Positions 21,850 to 31,124 of a DNA stretch of 64,000 nt are shown here, piece by piece. This stretch comes from Coprinellus micaceus (taxonomy: Eukaryota; Basidiomycota; Agaricomycetes; Agaricales; Psathyrellaceae). Position numbers and translations under genes: made by a program. The notes beneath the pieces were generated by a model. That model was given only the letters and a program-made list of their open reading frames with translations. It was not told where the DNA came from and made no database searches. Numbering within the stretch: position 1 is the first letter of the stretch; each line of letters opens with the position of its first letter. The DNA lies in NCBI GenBank assembly GCA_951394405.1, contig OX596337.1, positions 2,604,001 through 2,668,000 of the forward strand, written 5' to 3'.

Positions 21850-22437
21850 CTAATGATGATGCGCATCCTCGAGCAGCAGGTTCGGGTCTTCGTGGTCGTA
21901 TGGCTCGGCGGTGAGAGGCTGAGCGTTGAACAGACGTCATCGAGGAAGAATGGTCAGTGTGGATAGAACCAAGCCTAAACGAGTAACTCACAGGTGTGTT
22001 TCGCTCCCTATCCGCCCATCACAAAATACAGTCCGGTTAATGGCCGTCGATGCATTCAACGCCGATACGCACCATTTGGTACCGCCAGGAGCGGTGGGGC
22101 CTACAACGAAAGGTCAGTGCTTGCAGACGCCAGGAGGAGCAGATACACACAAGTGTAAGGGTCCGGGTGCCTCTCAGCCTCCAGCTCAGCCTCGGCCTTG
22201 GTAAAAATGAGAGCGAGCTGGCGGGGATCGCTCACATTGCTGCGACGCGTCAAGCGGGTTCAGGGGAAGAAATATGGGCTCCCACCGATTCCTCTCGAAC
22301 TCTGCCCTGATCAACAACGCCTGGGGCCTCCAGGCGTCCCTTCTAATCGTCCAGTCGAGGGCATTCTTCAGCTTCCTCCGATAGAGAGACTTGACATAGA
22401 GCCTGTTGGCGGCTGTGAATGGCGATACGACCGACAT
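21850..22437 (-). CDS. NDUFB9: Complex I subunit NDUFB9 / B22 (LYR-motif protein)
   Basis: Accessory subunit of mitochondrial NADH dehydrogenase. Five exons (22286-22437, 22151-22239, 22073-22100, 21992-22007, 21850-21918) join in frame to 117 residues. The protein reads MSVVSPFTAANRLYVKSLYR with the LYR-type helix, then RRDAWRPQALLIRAEFERN, RHPDPYTCPTAPGGTKWERN and a short C-terminus ending in His-His-His. HPxPY followed by PGGTxxER is diagnostic of NDUFB9. The fourth exon is only 16 nt. The start is 172 bp from the divergent RRN3 ATG. Confidence 0.88.
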
Positions 22438-22609
22438 TGTTGAGGTGAAGAGCAAAGTCACCACCCGGACCCCAACGACGCCGAGTGTGTGAACCAATTT
22501 CCCGAAAGAGTCAACCCATTGGTATCAGAAAAAGTTTGGCAGCATCCCGACTCAATTCCACTCCGTTCGCGTCCTCGACGTCGACGGCCCCGACGAGCGC
22601 GACTCTATC
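22438..22609. promoter_or_regulatory. Compact divergent promoter of NDUFB9 and RRN3
   Basis: Only 172 bp separate the two ATG codons, so both genes must share their promoter region. No TATA box stands out. This suggests constitutive bidirectional transcription of a respiratory gene and an rRNA-synthesis factor. Confidence 0.5.
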
Positions 22610-25361
22610 ATGGATCCCCACTCACGGCACTCCCAGTTCAACAAGCGCCAGCCCAAGTCCGGTCCTCAACCTCGTCCAATGCCTTCCACACCACTGCCAG
22701 CCTCGACATCGCATCCACTCGGCGAATCGAGCGTCTTGGCCCCCTTTGCAGACAAATTCTCCCCAAAGATGAAACAAAAGGCGCCAGCACCATCAATACG
22801 ACGGCCCATCGCGACCAACTCGAGGATCAGGCAGCAAGGGGAGAATCTAAGGCGGAACATGCACCTCGCTTTCGTGAGCAATGCCCTGCAGGAGAAAACC
22901 CAGGGGCGGTCAGGCCCTTTCGACGAGCTTGTCAATCAGTTCAACTTCAAATCGGATCCTACAAGCGCTCCGAGCCAGATTCGTCTCTGGATCTCGGCCC
23001 TTTCACATGCGGTTTCGAAACTCGAGAGGACGCATGCAGCATTGGTTGAAGCGATCGTGAACATGCCTTGGACACTGCTTGACGATACGACGGTCAGATT
23101 GTATACAGTGTTCATTGGTATGCTGCTCAGCGCAAGACCAGAATACCTTTCGCTTATCCTTGGGAAGATTGTGCAGGGCTTCACCCATCGTGCGTGCATC
23201 TCTCCCAAGACACTATATTCTTGCTCACGCGACTGCAGAATCGTCCATCTCAGTTCTAGATATCAGCTCTACGCTCCCATCCTCTTCCTCCTCGCCGCCC
23301 CCAAAAGCCCTCACACGGAGGACTATCTATGATCGGCTTCACTATCTGCTAGCGCACGTACTTGCGCTCATCCCAACCCTCCCTTCAACCCTCCAGCCAC
23401 TCCTCGTCAAGCATTTCCCGCACAAACGTCAAAACCACCTCGCCCAGTTGACCTATATCCGCAATATCCTTCGGGTATCCACCTACTGCCCTGAACTTTC
23501 GGATAAGATTCTTGCAACGATTGTGGACCGTGCTATTCAAATTGATGTGGAAATCCAGGTTGAGTTGGAGGAGCTGGAAGAGGATGACACCGACAACGGC
23601 CTTCCTGACCACGATCTTTTCGAACTGGATCCTTTCGATGTCCTCGTAGGGCAAGAAGGTAATGGCTTCGACTCTGACGCAGAGGATGCCTTATCCAACG
23701 CCACCTCGGACGACGAAGACGACGCATTCAGTGATATCTCCTCTGACGCCGGAGACCTCGATCTTGATAAGGAGCACGCAGAGCTACCGACGAACGTCAA
23801 ACATATTCAAGATATGGTGAAGAAACTTGATGGTATCTTAACCCTCGTGTTCAGGCATTTCAAGAAGGGTATCGAGCTGGAAACTGAAGGCGACGACTCA
23901 GCCTCGTTAGTTTCTTTGGACGATTTCCGTTCACCCCTCCCTCTAAAGCTCCCTCCCCTGCCAACTCCCTATTCACAACCCATATACCCTACTGTTATCG
24001 CATCATCACCTGCAATTTCCGTTACCCCAGCAACACCAGCCACAGCCAAGTCCCTGCCCCGTCCGTCCAAATCGGACCAGCTCCGGTCACAATTCTACTC
24101 TCTCCTCTCAATCTTCGACCGCACTATCCTAAATACCTTCAAGTCCCGATATACCCAATTCGTCGTTTTCTGGTTCACTTCACTCGACCCGGAATTTGTC
24201 GATATCTTCCAGGGAATGCTTGTGGAACGGGCGCTCTTCGGGCCTTCTGAACTCGGCGGACATGCAATCTCAGCCAGCCAACCTTCTGGATCTACCAACA
24301 CGACGCCTGAACTCACACGGGCAGCAGCAGCATCCTACATCGGCTCCTTCGTCAGTCGCGCCAAGTTCGTCGACCGAGACAGCTCGCGACGCGTCGTAGG
24401 GGTCTTGTGCGAGTACCTTCAAGCCTACCTGGATGGGGTCGACGAAGCGCTCAGGGCGTACGTAGAGAGTGATGGGAATTTGGGGGCAGCTGTGGGCGCA
24501 CCAAGCCAACACGTTGTGTTCTACGCTGTAACACAAGCTGTCCTATTGATTTTCTGCTTCCGATGGAGGGAATTAATCATCGACTTTGACGAAGAGGAGG
24601 AGGAACACCAGCGACATCAACGGGCGAAATCACGGGTGGATCCGCCGTCAATATCTATCTCAGCAAGAATACGCAAGGACAAATGGATTCCTGAGTTGAG
24701 GGTGTTGAAGCGGGTGATTTTGAGCGTGCTGAACCCACTCAAAGTGTGTTCACCAGGCGTGGTGTCCCAGTTTGCGAGGGTCGCACACCAGACCGACTTC
24801 GTTTACTGCTATAGCATCCTCGAGTCAAACAAGCGAAATTCGCTGTCCGCTGGTCCCTCAACCTTTGGCGGTAACTCGATCTCGGCTGCCGGCTCTGGCC
24901 CATCATCCTCCACGATATCCACCGCCAGCTCGCATTCGCTGATGCAGCCCCCTATGCTACGCGGGGAGCTGAATAACGACCTCAACACCTTCTTCCCATT
25001 CGACCCCTACCGCCTTCCAAGGTCAGGAAACTTCATCCACGAAGTTTATCGTGAATGGGACGATGTCGCTATTGGCGACGATGACGACTCAGAGGAGGAG
25101 GACAACGGGGATGAGTCTGACGCAGACGGCAGCCCAGATTCCGAGGGACCCGCAGCCTCGAGCGTGAGCAGCGGGTTTCTGGTGATACCAGTCGGGAAGA
25201 AGCCGGCTGATGACGACGCTACGACTCCGGATGGGTTGGGAGAGTCCCTGAATGCTATGAGCATTAGTCCCGGCCATGCATTGGCAATGGAGAAGGGGAA
25301 GATTCCAGCATCGGTTGGGAGTATGATGGATGTTTCGATATCGCTTCGCTCGTATTCATGA
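22610..25361 (+). CDS. RRN3: RNA polymerase I initiation factor Rrn3 / TIF-IA
   Basis: Bridges RNA polymerase I to the core promoter factor for rRNA transcription. Exons 22610-23189 and 23239-25361 give 900 residues, longer than the roughly 630-650 of yeast and human. Conserved segments are the N-terminal HEAT-like region (LRLWISALSHAVSKL-type helices, FDELVNQF), LTRRTIYDRLHYLLAHVLALIPTLP, and the core FKSRYTQFVVFWFTSLDPEF through AAASYIGSFVSRAKFV. The family signature PFDPYRLPRS lies near the C-terminus. The extra length comes from acidic loops (about 23570-23770) and Ser/Pro linkers. The start at 22610 is favoured because upstream frames are not conserved in character. Confidence 0.9.
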
Positions 25362-26446
25362 AGGCATTAGGTGTCTTTGTTTATTGGTCGTTTATCTTCT
25401 CGCTTGGGTTCATGTACCCCAGTTGTGGTCTTCTTTGTTCTCGTATTTTTGTTATCCCCCCTACACTGTTTTCCCGCATGTACATCTTGTACACCTCTAC
25501 TACATCGATCTTCCGTTTTCAGCGATGGCGAGCAACGCTGTGGCTTTAAGCCTTAGGATCCAAGAAAAGTTTGTTGCTAGAACTGAGGTGTGTGTATACA
25601 ATCCCTTGCAGCTGTTGGGACCACCTCTCTTAGACTGCCCACCACCCGATGATCATCAGCGCTGGGAGGGATGCTCGTCTGCACACCCTCCGCCGTCACG
25701 ACCATGGCAGGTGTGAGCAATACGCCCGGACGATGGGCACAAGTCGCTCGCGTCAGAAGGCCGCACCGGGACACCGACACAGAATGCTCGCCAATGACCA
25801 GCACCATCCCCCTCCCAAGTTATAGAAACGAAGCCACCTCGGAACCGTTCTTCATCATACCTCTGACTGCCCTCCGGAGTTTTTTCCTTGGACTCCGTGA
25901 GTATCTGCAGTCGATCGCAGTCATGAACGACCTTCACTATATCTACCCCTTCCTGCTTCTCGGAGTGAAGCAAACGAGGCGTCGCGGAGGGGCTGCCCAA
26001 ATCCCATATGCACATCGCACATACATGGTTGAGGTGATACCTATCTGTGGATCACGGACGCGTCAGAGGATAGAGAATAAACTCTAGAAACTCCTCACAC
26101 TGTAACAAGACCATGGTCACAAGGGCCCGTCAGAGGTTTTACCTTTCCCAAACCTTTCCCCGCCAAGTCGCCTGACAGGGAAAACAAGACAAGTGGCTCA
26201 GGTGGGTGGTGTGGCGAGAGTATATGCAGTGTGGAGAATTGGATGAACTGGATGAGAGATTTTCAGCACGAGAAAGTGATGGTGGCTCCGAGTACTTTAC
26301 AAGCGTACGTACTTAGATTACAGCAAGTCATTGCAAGCACCACTGTAGGGTTTCAGAAATTTTCAGATGTCCTCATACAACATGATATGGTACAACAAAT
26401 ACGGACCTATAAATTAACGCAAAACACAGATCGGGGCCCGGCCACT
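25362..26446. other. Convergent gap with a weak minus-strand frame
   Basis: 1.1 kb lie between the 3' ends of RRN3 and the ER protein gene. A minus-strand frame (25656-26015) begins MCIWDLGSP and has a WD40-like flavour, but it has no supporting exons and no repeat array. It may be a remnant or chance. No other feature was seen. Confidence 0.4.
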
Positions 26447-27715
26447 TCAATGCGTCGCTTTCCTCGCTTTCCTCTGCCGTGTACTTGACCTAGTCTTCAC
26501 AGGTGACGCCGAGCTGGCATCACTCCTCGCACTTCTCTCTGGTGAGCTCTCCGTGATGGCAACCTTCTTCCCCTTCGATTTCTCTGACGGCTTTGGTGCA
26601 AGGGGTGAAGAGGTAGCAGGTGCCGCGGCCATGGCCTTCGCGGCCTTCTTCGCGGCCTCCTTAGCCTCCAATTCCTTCCTTGCAGCGATCTCCTTCTGCA
26701 CCTTGGATGGTCGATGCATAAAGCTCAGGATTAAAGAGCCGAGGCCGCCAGAAATGAGGTAGAGGACGATCTTGGGAACCTTGATGAAGATGTTATAGGC
26801 CTTGGTCATGTAAATGGCGAAGATGTCGAGGAGCCATTCGCGTTCACCGCCCGGAGCCCATAGGCCTGACCAAGGGGGAGTAGCGTTGTAGCCTTCGGTT
26901 TTAAGGAACTCGCGCAGAGCCTCGTCTCGCACTCGGATTTGGGTGGGACGGTAGAAGCGGAGGGTTTGGCCACAGTCTTTGGCGATGACGAGGTAAGGGG
27001 CTCTGCGAAATGAGGAAGTGATTAGCAAGGAGTTAGACTTTTAGGAATGAGGAAGTACACACTGCCAGACACTCCACTTGGTGGTGAGGTAGGTGACGTT
27101 GAAGTAGTCAATGCGACCCCACTTGACGTGGGGAAGGTCGCCTTCAACTTGGCTGATGTTGTACGCAGAATCGAACATGTTGTCAACAAACTTGGATACT
27201 GCTTCTGCTTTATTGCCCGCAGCAGAGGTGCTACCGCGGCCTAGTCAACTTCCGGGCCACAAAGCTGAGATGGACAAAGAGGCTCACATAACCAATACCC
27301 ATGCGCGTTTCGCAGCCTCCTCCTCCGACTCAAACTCCTCATTTACGATCAGGTCTTGATAATTGTCGTCGGTAATGCGAGGGATCCTCTCGTCCCACAG
27401 ACCACCATTATCGGCAGTAGCAGGCACCGAGAGGTTGAACCCAAACTTGTTCAAAGTCGACACCAAGAGGTTGTTCACGTCGAACCCTGCCTCTGCCTCC
27501 GTCGCGGGTTCGGGGGTGGAGCTATCCTCCGGATTGGAAGGGGCATCCCGCGGTGAAGCCACCTTCTGGCCTGGGCTCCATCCCTTGGAATTGGCAGAAG
27601 GTGCCTTGGTGTGTGCGGGCTGTCCTGGTTTCCAACCCTGCGAAAAGTACTGGGCTTGCACCGGGATCGAGCAGAGGGTAATGGCGCCGCCAAGCAAAGC
27701 GAGGTTGAACTTCAT
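26447..27715 (-). CDS. Thioredoxin-like ER membrane protein (fungal)
   Basis: Predicted 383-residue membrane protein. Exons on the minus strand are 27288-27715, 27063-27230 and 26447-27002. A signal peptide (MKFNLALLGGAITLCSIPVQA) is followed by a Pro/Ser linker. A thioredoxin-like domain comes next: RAWVLVITSAAGNKAEAVSK, VKWGRIDYFNVTYLTTKW, then WQAPYLVIAKDCGQTLRFYR, where AP could be the cis-Pro position. No CxxC is present. A membrane segment (VPKIVLYLISGGLGSLILSF) precedes a Lys/Ala-rich helix and a basic Ser-rich tail. The second acceptor (gcggtag) was chosen because the first would introduce a stop. Likely a redox-inactive, substrate-binding thioredoxin-fold protein. Function unknown. 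Confidence 0.8.
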
Positions 27716-28185
27716 GGTGGTCGTCCGAGGGTGAAGTGCAGGGATTAGATCGTGTGTGCAGTCAGGGTATGCGTACGGGGTATTTGAAGGGCTTTGAGGG
27801 GTATCGTGGGCCTTGTCCGCGTGTTTCTTGACGGTCAAACCCGTTATCTGCCTGTCACAGCGTGGATGTCTCAACAAAATGAAAACACAAGAGGCACACG
27901 CACCCAACGCGCCGTGTGGCCCACATATGGGAACCTCCTTCCTCATTGGGTCCCTGTCACGCGGCACGCAGCTCTATTTTGGGCGCTCATCGCCGCCAAC
28001 AGTTGGACTCGTCTGAGCATTCTTGCTTCTCTCCAATCTTCTACACGTCCTGGAACCTCTCTGTCGTGCTCCAGTCTAGACAGCCCTGGGGACCGGCGCT
28101 TAATCTGAGAGTTTGAGGCCACACGGGAAACGGAGTCGCACATTATATCCGGGTATACCCCTAGGCGGTCATTAGCGCTGGAATC
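27716..28185. promoter_or_regulatory. Divergent promoter region of the ER protein and KEX1 genes
   Basis: 470 bp lie between two divergent starts, both of secretory-pathway genes. Small frames on both strands carry no domain. No single element stands out. Confidence 0.4.
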
Positions 28186-30242
28186 ATGACACGCTGCACA
28201 CGCTCGTTTGCCCGGTCATGGCTGGCAGCATTGCTCCTCCTCGTGTTACCCCTGGTCAACGCTGCACCATCCTCAAGTGCGTGTATTCACCGTTTCATGT
28301 CGGACCTCTGACTGACTCGTCGCTATGCAGCTTCCCTCCCGTCCGCAGCATCCTTCTTCGTCCCCTCCATCCCTGGCATCAACCAGCACCCTGACCATCC
28401 GCTCCGGATATACGCAGGCCACCTCCCCGCAGAGACCAATGTCACCAAAATTGCGAGCAACGACGTCACCGCGCACATCTACTTTATGATGGTCAAGAAC
28501 CGCAAGGTCGCCGACAAAGAGCGGGTGATATTCTGGTTCAATGGCGGACCTGGATGCTCGTCATTCGACGGTGCGATGATGGAGGTGGGGCCTTGGCGGT
28601 GGGATGGGCAACCGGAGGGCAAGGAGACGTTCAGCGTGAAGGAGGGCGGCTGGGAGGAGTACACGACCATGGTCTTTGGTGCGTCTGGTTACTATCCTTA
28701 CCTCACGAAGATCCACCTCACATCGCAACAGTCGACCAGCCTCCTGGGACGGGTTTCTCCTACACTGCCACGGACGACTATGCGAAGACTGTGAAGGAGG
28801 TGCAGGCCCATCTACTCGAGTTCCTGAAGAACTTTTACCAGGTCTTCCCAGAATACAAATACGCTGATACCTACCTCGCTGGAGAGAGCTTCGCAGGTCA
28901 ATGGATACCCTACTTCGCCGACGCGATCCTCAACTCCAACATGGGTATACCCTTGCACGGCATCGCTATTGGAAACGGCTGGATGGACGCCAAGCGCCAA
29001 TATCTCTCATACCTTGACTACTCGGTCAAGATGGGCCTCTTGGAAGAAAACAGCGCGGACTGGAAGAATGTGAAGAAGATGACGGAGAAGTGCGAGGCGG
29101 AGGTTGAGAAGATCAAGGACGAGCCGATCAAGATCCATGCCTGTGGGGAGGTCATTATGGGTGTGATTAACAAAAAGACGGCAGAGTGCGTCTAGGTCCT
29201 TGAGACTGTTGCTAATTACTGACCCACCAACAGCAAGAACGGGCAGAAAATGTGTCTCAACATGTACGATGTGCGATACGAAGACACCCACCCGGCATGC
29301 GGGATGAACTGGCCCCCAGAGATGCACGCCATCACAGACTTCCTCGGGCGGGACGGCGTTGTCCACGCTCTCCACGCTAACGCCCACCCCGGCACCTGGC
29401 GCGAATGCCGCTCCGACGTCCATCGCGCATTCCGGGAAGCCAAGGAGCAATCTTCCATCACCATTCTTCCCAACGTGCTGTCCAAGATCCCCGTTCTCAT
29501 CTTTGCGGGCGACCAGGATCTGATTTGCAACTACGTCGGTCTGGAGAACATGATCAAGGTCCTCAAGTGGAACGGAGAGACGGGCTTGGGAACTGTACAA
29601 ACGCAGAGTTGGAGCGTGAACGGGACCAGTGTGGGGACATGGGTGAATAGCAGGAACTTAACCTACGTCAAAGTCTTTAACGCATCGCACATGGTACCCT
29701 TCGACCTCCCGCACGTTACGCACGACATGATGCTAAGGTTCATGAACATGAACTTCAGCGCGATCTACGACGGAACCGCACGCATCCCCTCTACGCTTGG
29801 AGCTTCAACATTTGGAGTCAAACCCCTATTCCTTCCAAGCAGCGCAGCGCCCACTGCGACGAGCGTTCCAGTGCAAGGCAAGACACCAGAGCAGGAGAAA
29901 GCAATGTGGGAAGCCTACTACAACGCTGGCTCCGCCGCGCTCGTCCTCGTCCTCATCCTTGCCGCCATTGGCGCGTGGCTGTGGTTCAGAAACCGGAGGG
30001 GGGCTGGGAAGGGCTTGCAGTTGCCACTGGCGGCGAGTCGGGATTATTCTGCTGAGGAGAGCATACCTTTGAATCCAAATGGGGTAGGGACAGGGCTGAG
30101 GGACACGAGTGAAGTTGAGCTGGGACCTAGGTCGGCCAGTTTGAAGGGGAAGGAGAGGGCGAGGGCGCAGGAAGCGATCTTTGAGGTGGGGGATACGGAT
30201 GATGAGGACGATCATAGGCCGAATGGCAGTGGTCACCGATAG
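28186..30242 (+). CDS. KEX1: Pheromone-processing carboxypeptidase Kex1
   Basis: Trans-Golgi serine carboxypeptidase that trims basic C-terminal residues left by Kex2. Exons 28186-28276, 28331-28678, 28732-29185 and 29234-30242 give 633 residues. After a signal peptide, the S10 peptidase domain shows WFNGGPGCSS (oxyanion/substrate region), AGESFAGQW (catalytic Ser), FAGDQDLICNY (Asp) and NASHMVPFD (His). A membrane segment (SAALVLVLILAAIGAWLWF, about residues 530-550) is followed by a cytosolic tail with an acidic end, as expected for Golgi retention in Kex1. Intron phases restore the conserved DQPPGTGFSY block. Confidence 0.95.
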
Positions 30243-30360
30243 GCACGGTGGGAGATATCCAGAGGCGTGGGGTGAGTTCGGTATTCGCATAATTTATGAG
30301 CTCTACTTGGGTAGATATATTCCCTTCATAGATACATCGCCATCTAGGCCAACCGAACTC

Positions 30361-30945
30361 TTACTTGGCCTTGATTCTGCCATTCGCCACCAACTCCCTG
30401 ATCTTGACTAGAGTGTGGTCGGCAGCCTGTCCAACGGTCTTGTTGAGCTCCTCAGGGGCAGAAAGCTCGTCGGTGGGCTTCTGACCAGGGATTCCTCCAG
30501 CAAAACTATAGGTGAGAACGAGTTCGTTGTCCTCGTTGTAAGATAAGACGTTGGTCACGGAATGTCCAGTTTCGGGAGAGTGGAAGTAGACCTGGACGAC
30601 CAGGCGGGTGAGGAACAGACGAGGGGTGAAACACTGATCGAGACCCACGATAGTACCATGGTACAGATTGATGTTCTCGGTAATGGGTGGGTTGGGCCCA
30701 AAAGCGACTTTGCGAACAACCTGTCGAAGGCCTTTGTGTTAGGGCAGTCCGAACCGGTATCGAGGTTGCCTATGACGTACATAGTCGCCCTTGTCTTCAA
30801 CGAGCTCGCTCGACTTGAGAATGGGGATGAACAAGGCTGGCTCCCTGGCCTTGATAGTGAGGCCCTCCCAGACCTGAGCTGCGCTGAGGGGGGTAGCGCC
30901 TGGGGGATTTACTTTGCGACTGGCAGCGAAATTGGCCTTGGACAT
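30361..30945 (-). CDS. DUF1857 (SRPBCC-like) protein
   Basis: Cytosolic protein of 174 residues with exons 30781-30945 and 30361-30720. The pattern AAQVWEGLTIKAREP, VEDKGDY, VVRKVAFGPN, HGTIVGLDQCF, VYFHSPETG and NELVLTYSFAGG is that of the fungal DUF1857 family, a SRPBCC/START-like ligand-binding fold. The ligand is unknown. It ends in a Lys-rich tail (GRIKAK). It is tail-to-tail with KEX1 (118 bp) and head-to-head with the next gene. Confidence 0.85.
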
Positions 30946-31124
30946 GGTGTGGGTCTGGCAAGCGCTCGAGGGCGGCTTTAACGGCACCGGCATTCGGGCC
31001 GGCGTAATTGGGGCTGTTTGGCAGTGGAGGCGCCTGACCTCATATCGGTTCACGGCTTCGAGTTTGACTCAGTCTCTCTGCGATGCTCATGGCTTTATCT
31101 TTATCACTCTCATAGCCGTGTATC

